Below, in pieces: positions 47,571-57,971 of a DNA stretch of 64,000 nucleotides (position 1 is the stretch's first letter; every line of letters begins with the position of its first letter). Source of the stretch: Metellina segmentata (lineage: Eukaryota; Arthropoda; Arachnida; Araneae; Tetragnathidae). A program made the translations under genes and the position numbers. The stretch lies in NCBI GenBank assembly GCA_947359465.1, contig OX375873.1, positions 55,461,573-55,525,572 of the forward strand. Reading direction: 5' to 3'. Below the pieces are notes generated by a model. The model was not told where the DNA came from and ran no database searches. It worked only from the letters and a program-made list of their open reading frames with translations.

Positions 47571-49790
47571 GAACATTAGGCCAAGGGGCGGACAAATTTA
47601 AAATGGAAGTAAAATGAGTAGTTTTAATGTTTATCTCATGTCACTTATTCATAATTTTCAAGATATACAAAAAAGGTTTTGGCAATATAGCTTGTTGTAA
47701 GAATTAGAACAGAAATAACCTTTTAAAATACATTGAAATGATAAAAAATAACATTAAAATATAAGGCCAACACTGTTATCACAAGCAAGAGCAGTGACTT
47801 ACAGAAATGTGTGAATAAATTTTTATTCAACACAAGTGAAGAAGCTACGAGAGTATGTTGAGCGATAACAATCTTATAAACAGCCCCGAAAGGACTTTCA
47901 ATTTGATACTCTTTGACACAAAACTAGTTTCGTGTCAGTGGCAAAGTTTTTGCAACAAGCGGTAAAACCATGAACACGGTGGTTATTGTATTCCTACGAA
48001 TAGGAAGAGCATACGACACACTCTTTACTCTAGTTCACAAGGGGTTTCGACTATATTCAATCGGACTCGATGTAGACCGCCGAAGTGTACAATATCTACC
48101 GAATCGTACAAGATACAATGCCCAGCTTTTCAACAATGGGTGGAAACTAAAAATATATACAACCATTTCTTATACCTGGGGTGCAAATGATGTAAGGTGA
48201 TCAGGAGAACTATTTAAAGGTACGTTTATACCAGTACATATCTGTTGATACAGTTGTTTCACAGAACACCCAATAACATAAACACTTAGAAATTTCTGTT
48301 CGACACTTATTAGTAATTTGTCAGACAGATCTTGCATCAATTCTTTAGGCGCCAATCTAAACACTAACAAAAGCCATCGAAACGTTGTCAGACAATTCTG
48401 TAACAAGTTTGACCGACCGTTTACTTTTCAGAGTGTCTGACAGTTCGTCCAATTGCGTTGGATTTGTGTGATTGATTCGCTTTGTTTGTGTTAATTGGTA
48501 ATCAAGAATTAAATTATGAATGCTTCAAAAAAGTAGGGCCAATGCAAATACAGACAGGTTAATATATTTGTTCCACTCCAAGTCTGAATTATCGGGTGTG
48601 AAATGCAAGCAAGGAATAGAAAAACAGAGCTCAGAAATAAAATATTTTGCAATAATCGGAGACACTCTGCAAGCTTGTTCAGAGAAGTTAAGCACGAAAC
48701 TCCTTAATTTACGAAATCAGTAAAACGGCGAACTAAATACATTTAAAAAAAAAAAAGTTTTGATGAAATTTGAGCCCAAATAGTCTTTTTTTATCATATT
48801 TTAAAACACTAAGCTTTCTACAAGATACAGGTTTTCCACAGGTTTCACCCTCATAAAATTGTCAGTATAAAGTTATACCATACATTTTCCATTTATTGCT
48901 TTATTGGGATACATTCTTAGATTTTGTTTTCTACTAATCCATTCTCGTACTCATACCGAAGTTTCTACCTTTTCTTGATTGAAGGAACACGCGCTGAAAC
49001 CTGCTTTCTCGAAAGCATACTCCAAACTGAAGTCAGATTAGGAGATAAACATATAACAGTAAATGTTTCAAGACAGCATATAAACACGTTATATGTACAT
49101 TTTATCCTACAAATTTGTCTAGAGACATTAATACAAATACGTTCAGATGTAAAGTCTCTGGAAGGTTACTGTCGAACACAAGGTTGAAAACAATCATTAT
49201 TTTTTTAGTAAAAAAAAATCAAATTTATTTTATATAAATCATAATTTTTTAAATTCAAATCAGAATTTTATTATTTTAATTAATCCTTTTCCCCAATATG
49301 TTTAAACGTGTTTGAAATTATGCAATTCAGTGTAGTTTCTAGATAATATTGATTACGTTATACGAAATGTTTGCAAAATTTAAAGCTATGAAAATTATTC
49401 TTGGCCTTGTTGTCGCTGTTCTTTTTCGCTTAAAAAGAAAAAAAAATTAAATAAATTTAAATTTGTGGCCTTTTTCGATACTCAACTTGTTTTACGTGCA
49501 TAAACTTCAAGTTAAAAATATTTTTCTAACAAATACAGAAGTGGCAGTGGTGGTACGAGTAATATGGCTTTATGTATAGCCCTCTTGCCTTCTACTCAAA
49601 CATTTAATTATAAATGAATTTTCCCATTCCAAATGATACCTAATATACAATGTCTTCGTAAAGAGGAAATCAAACATCTTCCTCTTGAATTTTCGTAATT
49701 CCAGGCGTGATACTACATGAATATTTTGCATTTACGAACAATAAAGGCTTTATCCATTTAAACTCAGTTGATTTTCTTTCGGAGGAGCAG
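47571..49790. other. AT-rich DNA with no recognised gene
   Basis: Open frames of 65-87 codons occur (47970-48200, 48170-48406, 48924-49187). None resembles a known family. Confidence 0.45.
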
Positions 49791-49795
49791 TTTGT

Positions 49796-50155
49796 GATAG
49801 CCCAGTTGGTAGTCACGGATTAGCAACAGAAAGATTATGAATATTCGAAACTCAATTCAACCAAAGAAAATCTGTAATTGGGCCTTGTGTACATTAAATC
49901 TATCGTGGCCTCAAATGTCCTCACGTTGGCGTGGCATGAAAATTTGGTTCATTGGTCGGGCCATATTTGGCCAGTGTGAAAGTTTGGAGAGAGAGAGAGA
50001 CTGGGATGTACCTACTCAGACGTTGACCTCGTCATCTGACCGTGGTTCAAAATAACGAGATGTTTTCCTGGGATTGTTCACTTCTGGATTAATCCCGGGC
50101 CGTTGCTAATAACCCGTTATGTTGCTCGAGTGCAACGTTAAATACCTACCTACGA
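49796..50155 (+). repeat. SINE family A, head-to-tail reference copy
   Basis: The A-box TAGCCCAGTTGG (49798-49809) fits the pol III consensus exactly, and a B-box-like TATTCGAAACTC follows at about 49851. The body includes a GAGA run, GACCTCGTCATCTGACCGTG, GGATTAATCCCGGGCCGTTG and the end TTGCTCGAGTGCAACGTTAA. This is the only plus-strand copy of the family here and shows that the pieces at 14.6, 16.6, 18.9 and 23.1 kb belong to a tRNA-headed SINE. Confidence 0.75.
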
Positions 50156-50754
50156 AGGGTTTGTTAAATAAACTAAATGAGACAATACTTCTGAGTAACA
50201 TTCTGAAACGTTACAGTGATGATTTCTTTAACAGATATGGCAAATTACAACATGAAAAAGCATTTGGTCGAGCCTGTTCAAATTTAAGTCAATTTGAAAG
50301 AGTAGGACAAAATGTTTGAACTGGTTCCACGTATATAAAACTCAGCCTTTGCTGATAGAGATTTTTTTTGTGAGTGACTTGTTTGTTGTACTTGTTTTGT
50401 GAGTGAACAGAAAGAAAGGAATTGGCTGTCAAGTTACCATTGTACTCACAGCATAGGTTCCCAAACAGGAAGGGCAAATCTTTCCAATAAGTAAGTTGTT
50501 TAAAGAAGCAATTGCAACTTGCTGCCCGACTCCGTTGTACCTTTAAATTTTTGTGGTATGGCCCAGGATATCTAACATGAGATAAATATTACAAAAAAAA
50601 TGATAATTTTGGTAATGATTTTGAAAAACAGTTCCCAAACACTTATATACAAAGCAGGTGCTGTTTTATCTAGGCACCCAATAAGTTGCCGCTATTGTAT
50701 CCCAAGAAATACTTCGACGTAAGGAAGACGTCGTAGATGGTTAGTTAATGGACT
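50156..50754. other. Spacer with no recognised gene
   Basis: Short open frames lie on both strands. Nothing is supported. Confidence 0.4.
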
Positions 50755-50820
50755 TGAGTTTAATGGCGCAAGGTGGCAAATAGCCAAGCTGCGCCAAGCA
50801 CAAGACATAATACAAGCAAA
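50755..50820 (-). repeat. SINE family B, 3' fragment
   Basis: TTTAATGGCGCAAGG, then AGCCAAGCTGCGCCAAGCAC, is the complement of the family B 3' end. The rest is missing. Confidence 0.5.
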
Positions 50821-53085
50821 TAAAAATTACCATGCCTTGGAAAAACAAATTTTAACTTCTACAACAGTCTGCACTTTGCCGTTGCAGCATTTTTACCACA
50901 CCGAAAAGAAAATGGCACATCTAGAAGCAATGGTTAAGAGAAAGTTGTATTCAAAGTGTATCCCAAATTAAAAGATGATGCATTAAAAATGGGCGTATCT
51001 TTCTAATAGTGAAGCGGTTAATCAACAAAATAGTATCATCGCTAAATGATGCCATTGAAGAGTTTCACACAACCATTAGTGCAGTTCCAATTGTTCCTGT
51101 CCATTCCAAATAAATAGCTGTCAACAAACATAACATTCATGTCCAGGATATGAAAAAAAAACCTTAATTTTGAAAATTCAAAAAATTGAATTCGCTTAAT
51201 TTAAATAGTATTTTTATTAATTTCTTACCCTTAAAAAATGTAAACTTATTTGATAGTAAATATGCAAATCACAGCTCAGTTTCTAGATATAACTGAACTA
51301 CATGAAACATAAAATACATGAGGGTTACGAAATATAATGAGCAAATTTTTAAGTTTCTGATATTTTCTCATTGGAATTAAAACCTTTTTAAAATATACAA
51401 ATTGACAAAAAAAAATTTTTTTGATGCGATAAATATGTTTAAGACTTTTCGAGATAAAAACAATTCAAATTAATCTTTGGGCTTCGTTGAATATTTGAAC
51501 GCGCCACACATTTTATGATACAAATCTATAATACTTCAAATTTCCGGATTTTTCCTCTCTTTTCATAACCCAACTTGTTTCAAAGTTTCAAGTATACTAA
51601 AATGTAAGTCTGAATGAGTTCCTGCCATTCTAAAGGAGGCATTTGGGATACAAGCAACGAATTATCAGCTTTACTTGCAATTTCGTATTCACAGACTTGA
51701 TGCTAAATGAAAAATTCGCTTTGGTGAGCATTAAGAGGTTCTTTCTATTCAAGCTCACTTTATCTGCTTCCAGGAGTGCCTAATAAAATAGGAAGAGCGG
51801 AGGCAGACAGTGCCTGTTTGTGACGTAGTGAAAACAATTCATGTTCAAAACAGCGCATATTCCTTTACCAGAAATACTAAACTCCTCTCGAAAAAGCATC
51901 AATTCAAGCACTCTTCCCCAACCTTTCCATGTGGAAGAGAATGACAAAATTAACCAAAAACACTATTCACACAATATATGGACTGGCCCATAAGTATAAA
52001 ATTCAACATCTGCTGACGAACAGATTTATGAGTGACACCTGTTTACAGTGACCAAAGAAATACGTGATAGTCAATTGTTATTGTCATCTCAATCTATCCT
52101 TTTATCTCTAGAGCATGTCCTCAGGGTAGGGAAACAAATAATTTTCAGTTAAAAAGGGTAATTTTTGGAGTGCTACTGCGTAGAAAAGACGTTTTAACTT
52201 ATTTAATTAAAATAATCTGTATTCAGTCCAAAGCTATTTCATTTTCAATAGTATTAAAAACTAACAGTGAAATAAAAATATTTAGTTCGATTTAGGTAAC
52301 TATTTTTTTATAAGAAACCCTTAATTTAAATCGGCATACCCTAACTACGTCAATCGATGAAAAGTGATTTCCAGTGATTACTTATACGGATTTGAATACT
52401 GAAGTTTCTCTATCATATCCCCAAAGCCTTCAACTGTTTCAATGAGTATTGAAAATTCAAAACTGAAACGTTATCAAACTTTTAACGAAGTTATGAAAAA
52501 TGAAGTTGGATACAGTTAAAAATTTACTCCAATAAGGTTAAAATAAAAGAAACTAAAAGAAAAAAAACTATTGAAGCTAAAGCTACTGTTTTTTATTTTC
52601 TAAGCAAGCCTTCCCAAACATATTTTTGTAGCCAGATAATTAAAAATTGTGCTTTATTCCCAGGAATGTGTAATGTAAAGAAAAATTTTTAACATTTACA
52701 AGATTTAGTAAATTATATAAAAATGGTGAATTTTAAACCCATCTTATCCAACCTGACTTCAATGTAATTATGACTCATAGGGTTCGTTTTCAACTCGGTT
52801 TTAGATTCTAGGATTTTTACCATCTATTATTTCTTGTTTTGCTTTGAGCAATCAAACATATATCTAAATAGCAGCACGATCATGATGTTTAGTTTATGAA
52901 GTTCGAATTAATACTTTATGTGGGATGGATTGTTCGATGCATTGAGATATATGCTACAACTCGGACCTCAGTATTCAGTTTGTTTAGACACAATCCTCGT
53001 AAAAAAGGCGTGACGATTCTCATTCAGCTTCGATTCCTAACCTTAGTTTTCTTTGACAACGAAATTTTGACACTTTACACATGCC
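50821..53085. other. AT-rich DNA with no recognised gene
   Basis: No supported features. Short coding-like words occur but no continuous frame. Confidence 0.45.
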
Positions 53086-53106
53086 AGCTATAGCTATAGC
53101 TATAGC
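53086..53106. repeat. (CTATAG)n short tandem at the Tc1 left edge
   Basis: AGCTATAGCTATAGCTATAG is a hexamer repeated about three and a half times, ending where the Tc1 terminus begins. It obscures the exact left TA. Confidence 0.8.
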
Positions 53107-53139
53107 CTAAATGGACAAAAGTATTTGAACACTGTAGAA

Positions 53140-53209
53140 ATTAGGAGGATGATCCATCTTAGTGTGGGGTTGTTTTCCTGGTTAGGACTACGCCCATAGC
53201 TTTATGTAC
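53140..53209 (+). pseudogene. Tc1-type transposase, part 1 before the hAT insertion
   Basis: The frame reads MIHLSVGLFSWLGLRP and then a stop, corresponding to the VMVWGCFSW region that follows the first catalytic Asp in Tc1 proteins. It follows the terminal repeat almost directly, so the DNA-binding domain and first Asp had been deleted. Confidence 0.65.
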
Positions 53210-53494
53210 CTGGGATGCGACATCGATGTCAATGTTTTCAAAACATTGCATTGGAGCCGATGTTTTTTTTAACAACGATGTTCATACTTGTCGAAGTTTC
53301 ATTTTTAAATAAAAAAAAGTACCTTTGTAAAAATTAAAAAATAACCAAGTAGCATAATTTCCATAATCAGTAAATTGAACATACTTTTAGACCAAATTGG
53401 CCAAGGGTGAAGGGTCTGAAAAATAGGGATGCCACATCGATGTAGATGTTTTTAACAAACATTGCTATATTTACCATCGATTTATTGGAGATTA

Positions 53495-53773
53495 ATCAAA
53501 CCACACTACACAATTTAGCAAACTACAAGCTTAAAGTAAAATTTAACAATTTTAAACATTTGTATTTTGATTTCGTTGTGCTCTTACTGTTATCACGAAG
53601 GATCTTCATTACCAGGAAGATATGTAATCATAACGACGAAATGTAGTTCCATAAAATGTTGTAGATCCAATACGTGAACTGTAAGCTAACTTAATGAATA
53701 GGCTTCTCAGCGTCTTATCTGTATCCATGTTCTGGTTATAGAGGTTCTGGTGTTTATGCAAGCATATTTAAAA
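53495..53773 (+). repeat. 278-bp repeat, inverted partner of 46874-47151
   Basis: It sits inside the decayed hAT-like element and matches the complement of the 46.9-kb block from ATCAAACCACACTACACAAT to the TTTATGCAAGCATATTTAAAA region. It probably inserted into, or was carried by, this hAT copy. No terminal repeats were recognised. Confidence 0.75.
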
Positions 53774-53857
53774 TCGATGTTTTAACATTGTCCATGTTTT
53801 ATTTTTGAATAAAAAAAAAGCACCATAGCAAAAATTAAGAAAAATAACCGTGCAACT

Positions 53858-53998
53858 AAGTATATGTCAATGATGGCGACATCTGTCCCATCAGAAAGAG
53901 CTTTTTCCCTAACTGGTGAAAAAAGAAGTCGGCTTAAGATAGAGAAAGTTAAACTTCTTTTTTTACAAACTGTAAATAACAAATATTGGGGTCTATAA
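53858..53998 (+). pseudogene. hAT transposase C-terminal dimerisation domain, remnant
   Basis: The frame reads KYMSMMATSVPSERAFSLTG, then EKRSRLKIEKVKLLFLQTVN and a short tail to TAA at 53996-53998. SVPSERxFS followed by KR.RL....V..L.FL is the hallmark of the C-terminal dimerisation region of hAT transposases (hobo/Ac/Tam3). Only about 46 codons survive. The BED zinc finger and most of the catalytic core are gone. Flanking DNA belongs to the ACATCGATGT family, so this is the likely coding parent of the nearby MITEs. Confidence 0.85.
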
Positions 53999-54019
53999 TA
54001 ATTATAGGCCCCAATATTT
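53981..54019. repeat. 39-bp near-perfect palindrome over the hAT stop codon
   Basis: AAATATTGGGGTCTATAAT at 53981-53999 is mirrored by ATTATAGGCCCCAATATTT at 54001-54019, with one mismatch in 19 pairs and a one-base centre. It covers the last codons, the TAA and the first 3' bases. It would form a strong hairpin in RNA of either strand. Confidence 0.85.
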
Positions 54020-54440
54020 TTTATTTACAGCAAATAAAAACTAAGTTTGTTATGTTTTACCCCACAAGTTGATAAATAATTAATAACTAACAATAATTAT
54101 TGTCATGTACCTACCTAATTATACTTATAGCTAGTAGTACCTGTCAAATTGTTGTAAATATTTTCTTTTATATTATTAAATTGAAAATAAAAGATTTGTT
54201 AAATGTTCTTATTAATTTTTTTTACTTTGTTTTGATACTTAAAAAAAAAGTCTTACTTATAAATTAATAAACATTGCAAATGACAAATTAAATCTCCCCC
54301 ACCCCTGGCGAACATTAATGTTTGAGGTTGCTAAACCAGTTTTAAAAAATATGGGGAAAAAAGTTTAAATACACTGGTTTAAAAATATTTGATGGTTTTT
54401 GGGCGATGTATTATCAACATCGATGTTTTAAAACATCCTT

Positions 54441-54781
54441 GACGTTCTGGATAATTCGTCCCTGCCTACACTATGGCAATATTACGGCGATGATGGTTGT
54501 TTCTTCCAATGCGTGTTGGACTATTTTCCTGAAAATAAGGTGAATTTGAATGACTGGCCTGTTCAGAGCCCCGATCTCAATCCGATCGAGAACTTATGGT
54601 ACAAACTGGAGCAACGAGTACGACACCGCCGAGCACGCCCATCTTCACAACAATCTCTTCTCAGCCTTACAAAAGGCATGGCGAGCTATTCCTGCCCAAA
54701 CTTAGAGAACTTGTGGAAAGTATGCCTCGACGTGTTGCAGCTGTAATACAAGTGAAAGCGAATCTACCCATTACTAAATAG
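54441..54781 (+). pseudogene. Tc1-type transposase, part 2 after the hAT insertion
   Basis: The reading resumes with DVLDNSSLPTLWQYYGDDG and CFFQ. It then lacks the DNAP-H segment with the second catalytic Asp, and continues NDWPVQSPDLNPIENLWYKL, which keeps the third catalytic residue (the Glu of PIE). A frame change near 54640 leads to LRELVESMPRRVAAVIQVKA and a stop near 54781. Missing catalytic residues and the insertion make it inactive. Confidence 0.85.
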
Positions 54782-54842
54782 AATAATAAAGCAATTTTTC
54801 TGAAAGCATGCTGTGTCCAAATACTTTTGTCCCTATAGTGTA

Positions 54843-55464
54843 TTTACTGAAACTAAAAGTTTGGTTATCTTCATCAGAGCCTCTATAAACACACAAAAAG
54901 CTTTTACAATTCGTCTTTTTTTTTTTTTCCAAGTTTGTGGAATCACTAAATTCAACTCGTACTCAGTTTCATGAACATTCTTTATATCTGTTAAAAGATA
55001 ATCTTCAAAATCCAAGGAAAACATTTAAATAAAACAAATTGGAAACTTTATCATTTTTAGCTGTGCATTCTGTAAAAGTAAAACAATACTTTCTTACCGT
55101 AGTATTCGTTCATTATTTGGACTATTCCGTTTCAAATTTATTTTATAAGTAGCTTAAGAGTTTTGTACATGAAGACAGTATAAACAACTTGTTTTGAGTA
55201 AACATTTTTAATTCTTTTTAGTGACTCGTCCAAAATAACCTTTATTTCATTGTATATCACGAGTTGATTCGATGGTTAAATTATTACTGCTAAAATGTAT
55301 TTTCAATGTTGCTGGTTCAACAGAATTTGTGCTCACATTTTCAAGACCCATCAAAAACGTTCTGTCCAAAGTTTAGAAACTTCGGCTTTTTAATTTGTTG
55401 TCTATCCATGAAATTACATCAAACTATTTCATAGTTAAGCGAGGAATATTAAACAATTCACAAA
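54843..55464. other. AT-rich spacer between two transposons
   Basis: No supported feature. It contains T- and A-runs only. Confidence 0.45.
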
Positions 55465-55466
55465 TA

Positions 55467-56786
55467 CAGAGGCTGTTCACACATTTTTTAGACAATGTAT
55501 ATTGTATTCACAGAACTAAATTACAAAAAATACTTGTGTTTTAAATGTTCTATTTAATAGTCCTTATTCAGAACTATCTTTCGACACCGTAATTTCCAGG
55601 ATAATAATGCCTTATGAAGTGTCAGAAGAGGTATTTTATCCCATTCCTTCTGAACAACTTTCCAGAGTCCTGTAAGGGTTGTGGGACGACGTTTGGATAA
55701 TAATGCAGATTTTAAAAGTCCGAAAGCACAAAAATCCATAGGTGATACATCGGGAGATTTAGTAGGGATATCAGTGAAGGGTATGGCCTTGATACCGGTT
55801 TTTTTGTTCCATTTCTTTTAGGAAATTTACAGTGGATTTTGATGTGTGACTGCTAGCTTTGTCTTGATGGAGTTCCACAGATTGATGACACTGTGGGTAA
55901 AGCGATGGTATTTCATTCAGATAAATGGGCGATAAAATATGTTCCTGATAGTATTTGGAGTTAATCTTGACATTTTTTCCACTCTCTTTATTTTTAACTT
56001 GCCATTATATGAAAAACCAGCAACAATCATGAATCCCTTAGAAAAATTTTCTTTCGATTCTGTGAACCATGTACTTAAATTTTTTTCTCCCCTTTTATGG
56101 TAATAAATGGCCCTTTTTTTGCTGCAATCATTTAAATACACCCATGATTCATCTATTGTTACAATTTTTTTCCATTTAGAATTATATACAATTATTTTCC
56201 ATTTAGAATCCAATAGAATTCGGCAGCGTGTCCTGCGTTCAGCGATATTTTTTGGAGAAAGACGATGCACATTGCGTTTTTTCGCTTTCTTAAGGTTTAA
56301 ATCAACGGTTATCATTTTGTTTACAGTGGACATCGAGCATTTTAATGATTTTGCAACTGTCCTTTGACTAGGGGGATTTTCTTTTAACATTAAACAACGT
56401 ACCTTTGCAATAGTCGAAGATGTCCGTTTCTTCCTTGGATACTTGTTTGGAATTTTTGTCCCACTTGAGGCTCCAATTTGACGTTTTTTTCCTTTCTTGT
56501 TGACGATATTACCTATCGACGCTTTAGATATCACAAAACCATGACTCTCACATCGTTTTTGGATAACGAAATATGAATACTTCTCTTCGAAAAGAGCATA
56601 AATATAGCCTTCGAACCACTGCTTCGTTAAAAACGCCACTTTGAATAAAAACAAACCTCTCAAGCCGCAGACGATAATTTTGACTTTTAAAAACATAGTA
56701 CAACTGCAATTATTTCTTTTGTAGCAAACGATTTTTTATTACCGCTAACCAAAATCGTCTAAAAAATGTGCGGCGAACAGCCTCTG
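55467..56786 (-). mobile_element. mariner-type transposon, complete ends, ~1.32 kb
   Basis: The inverted ends are CAGAGGCTGTTCACACATTT (continuing TTTAGACAAT) at 55467 and, from the right, CAGAGGCTGTTCGCCGCACA (continuing TTTTTTAGACGAT) ending at 56786. The right end has a 3-4-base insertion relative to the left. TA flanks both sides (55465-55466 and 56787-56788). One transposase gene fills the element on the minus strand. The size, ends, TA target and single gene fit mariner-like elements. Confidence 0.9.
55554..56696 (-). pseudogene. mariner-type (maT/DD37D-like) transposase, two frameshifts
   Basis: This is a DDE/D transposase that binds the element's ends and moves it by cut and paste in the nucleus. 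The first 240 or so codons are open. Two helix-turn-helix regions lie at residues about 32-66 and 95-132. The first catalytic Asp is in VTIDESW (residue about 182). A one-base loss near 55975 shifts the frame. The continuation holds HQDKASSHTSKS with the second Asp (codon 55861-55863). A second shift in an A-run near 55812 precedes SPDVSPMDF with the third Asp (55749-55751), and the frame ends LNKDY-stop at 55554. Spacing between the last two Asp is about 36-37 residues, closer to maT (DD37D) than to classic mariner (DD34D). A 27-bp in-frame duplication gives the repeated SKWK near residues 164-177. Otherwise little decayed. Confidence 0.88.
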
Positions 56787-56803
56787 TAGATCTAGAAGTA
56801 AGT

Positions 56804-56860
56804 ACAGGGCAGATGGCGCAGTGGTTATAACTCGAATATTCCCTTCCTATTTATCTGAAA
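56804..56860 (+). repeat. tRNA-head SINE fragment
   Basis: TGGCGCAGTGG (56814-56824) is a perfect A-box, followed by TTATAACTCGAATATTCCC. No good B-box follows, so this is a head fragment adjoining the mariner element. Confidence 0.45.
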
Positions 56861-57285
56861 CTCGGCATTTTTGTTATTCAATTGATAGTTTTAGAAGATA
56901 TAGTGTAAAGACACGTAATGGAACACCTGATTTGAAAAGGTTGTCAAAGGTAGGGATTGGAGGATGGGTTTTTAGAATGAAGCAAACACCAAATTGTTAC
57001 ATAATTAACCAAGATTCATATATAAATACATAACTTATCAATCCTTAAAAACGTTATACTAAAAAAAGTAAAACATAAAAATCATAATTGTCAATTTGAA
57101 AAGAAAAAAAAACGTATCTTATGGATCACCTAATGAATATGTAAAAATATTTTCTCGTGTTGCATCAAAAATGTACATTTAATTAGGGTCTCTTTAAGGT
57201 CTTCCAACTCATTTTTAAAGGCAACATATAACAGATCACAACTAATTAACTCGTGAATGCGCAGATTAGATCTTTCAAGGGTTAG
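56861..57285. other. AT-rich spacer
   Basis: No supported feature. Confidence 0.45.
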
Positions 57286-57289
57286 ATCT

Positions 57290-57540
57290 GACCAGGTCCA
57301 GTTTTAAAAATATCAATTTTTTGCTAGAACCTATACCTTAAGACCTTGATTTTTGATAATACTATTGGGTTTTGAACATGTAGCATCTAGGCTTTCGAAT
57401 CTAGTAGTAATAAAACATGCATTGTTTTGGTGAAAACTAAGCTTTTTAAGAAATTCAAGGACTCAGATTAATTTTCGGCTTTAAAGGGCCCTTAAAATGA
57501 AAAATCAGGTTTTTTTCAGGTCTGTGGGAGCTTTTATATC
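57290..57540 (+). repeat. Dispersed repeat, copy 2
   Basis: This is the partner of 36990-37235. It shares CCAGTTTTAAAAATATCAA, AACCTATA, GTGAAAACTAAGCTTTTTAA and AATGAAAAATCAGGTTTTTT followed by a GGTCTGTGG word. Confidence 0.55.
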
Positions 57541-57971
57541 GGGAAGCAAGTTGTATTGTGTTCTTATGTAATCCACAGTTTGAATCACCTAATAACGGGA
57601 AATCACCTACGAAAGGGAAATAACACCATATAACATTGCCGAAAGTTAATCCAAATTAACCTAGGTTCAAGCAATCCGCAATGTATTTTGCTGTTGCCGC
57701 GTATCGCTATTGTCAATCGACACCATCATCTAATTTCTGCATGGAATTCGACTACTGCCATAAGTTAATTGACATAAATCTAGGTCCAAGCAATGCGCAG
57801 CATTTTTGACATCACTTGAGAATATAAATCTGACATATGTGATTGCATTTATTGCATAGATTTGCAAGTAATTGCTCCATGAAAATTGCTCCCTATGTAC
57901 ATCAATCCGGCGACACAGAAACAACATACGCATGCATACTCAGTTTCTATACGAAAACCCCATGTAGGTAT
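57541..57971. other. Spacer with a short internal duplication
   Basis: GTTAATCCAAATTAACCTAG GTTCAAGCAATCCGCA near 57644 recurs, diverged, near 57765 (GTTAATTGACATAAATCTAG GTCCAAGCAATGCGCA). The meaning is unknown. Confidence 0.45.

Larger units (their letters stand above)
53210..54440 (+). mobile_element. hAT-like element, copy 3, decayed, with hAT coding tail
   Basis: It starts at about 53210 with GGGATGCGACATCGATGTC inside the Tc1 relic, after TTATGTAC. A second terminus-like TAGGGATGCCACATCGATG follows at 53424, then a 278-bp unrelated repeat (53495-53773), the family block with TTTTATTTTTGAATAAAAAA, a hAT C-terminal reading frame (53858-53998), an AT-rich 3' flank and a last tandem unit (54335-54440, with GCTAAACCAGTTTT and ACATCGATGTTTTAAAAC). 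The right terminus is lost and no matching TTATGTAC is seen, so the boundaries are approximate. Confidence 0.7.
53103..54840 (+). mobile_element. Tc1-like relic split by a hAT-like element
   Basis: The left end has GGACAAAAGTATTTGAACAC (53113 on). The right end is the complement of CACTATAGGGACAAAAGTAT, ending at 54840 before TA. The Tc1 parts are about 53103-53209 and 54441-54840. The piece between is a hAT-like relic. Tc1 protein reads up to LFSWLGLRP before the break and resumes with DVLDNSSLPTLW after it. These segments lie close together in intact Tc1 proteins, so the hAT entered the coding region of an existing Tc1 copy. Confidence 0.8.

Noticed and set aside
53446..53646. 66-codon open frame rich in Leu and Ile with a possible membrane segment
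   Set aside because: It starts in the hAT relic and runs through an unrelated 278-bp repeat whose other copy does not keep this frame.
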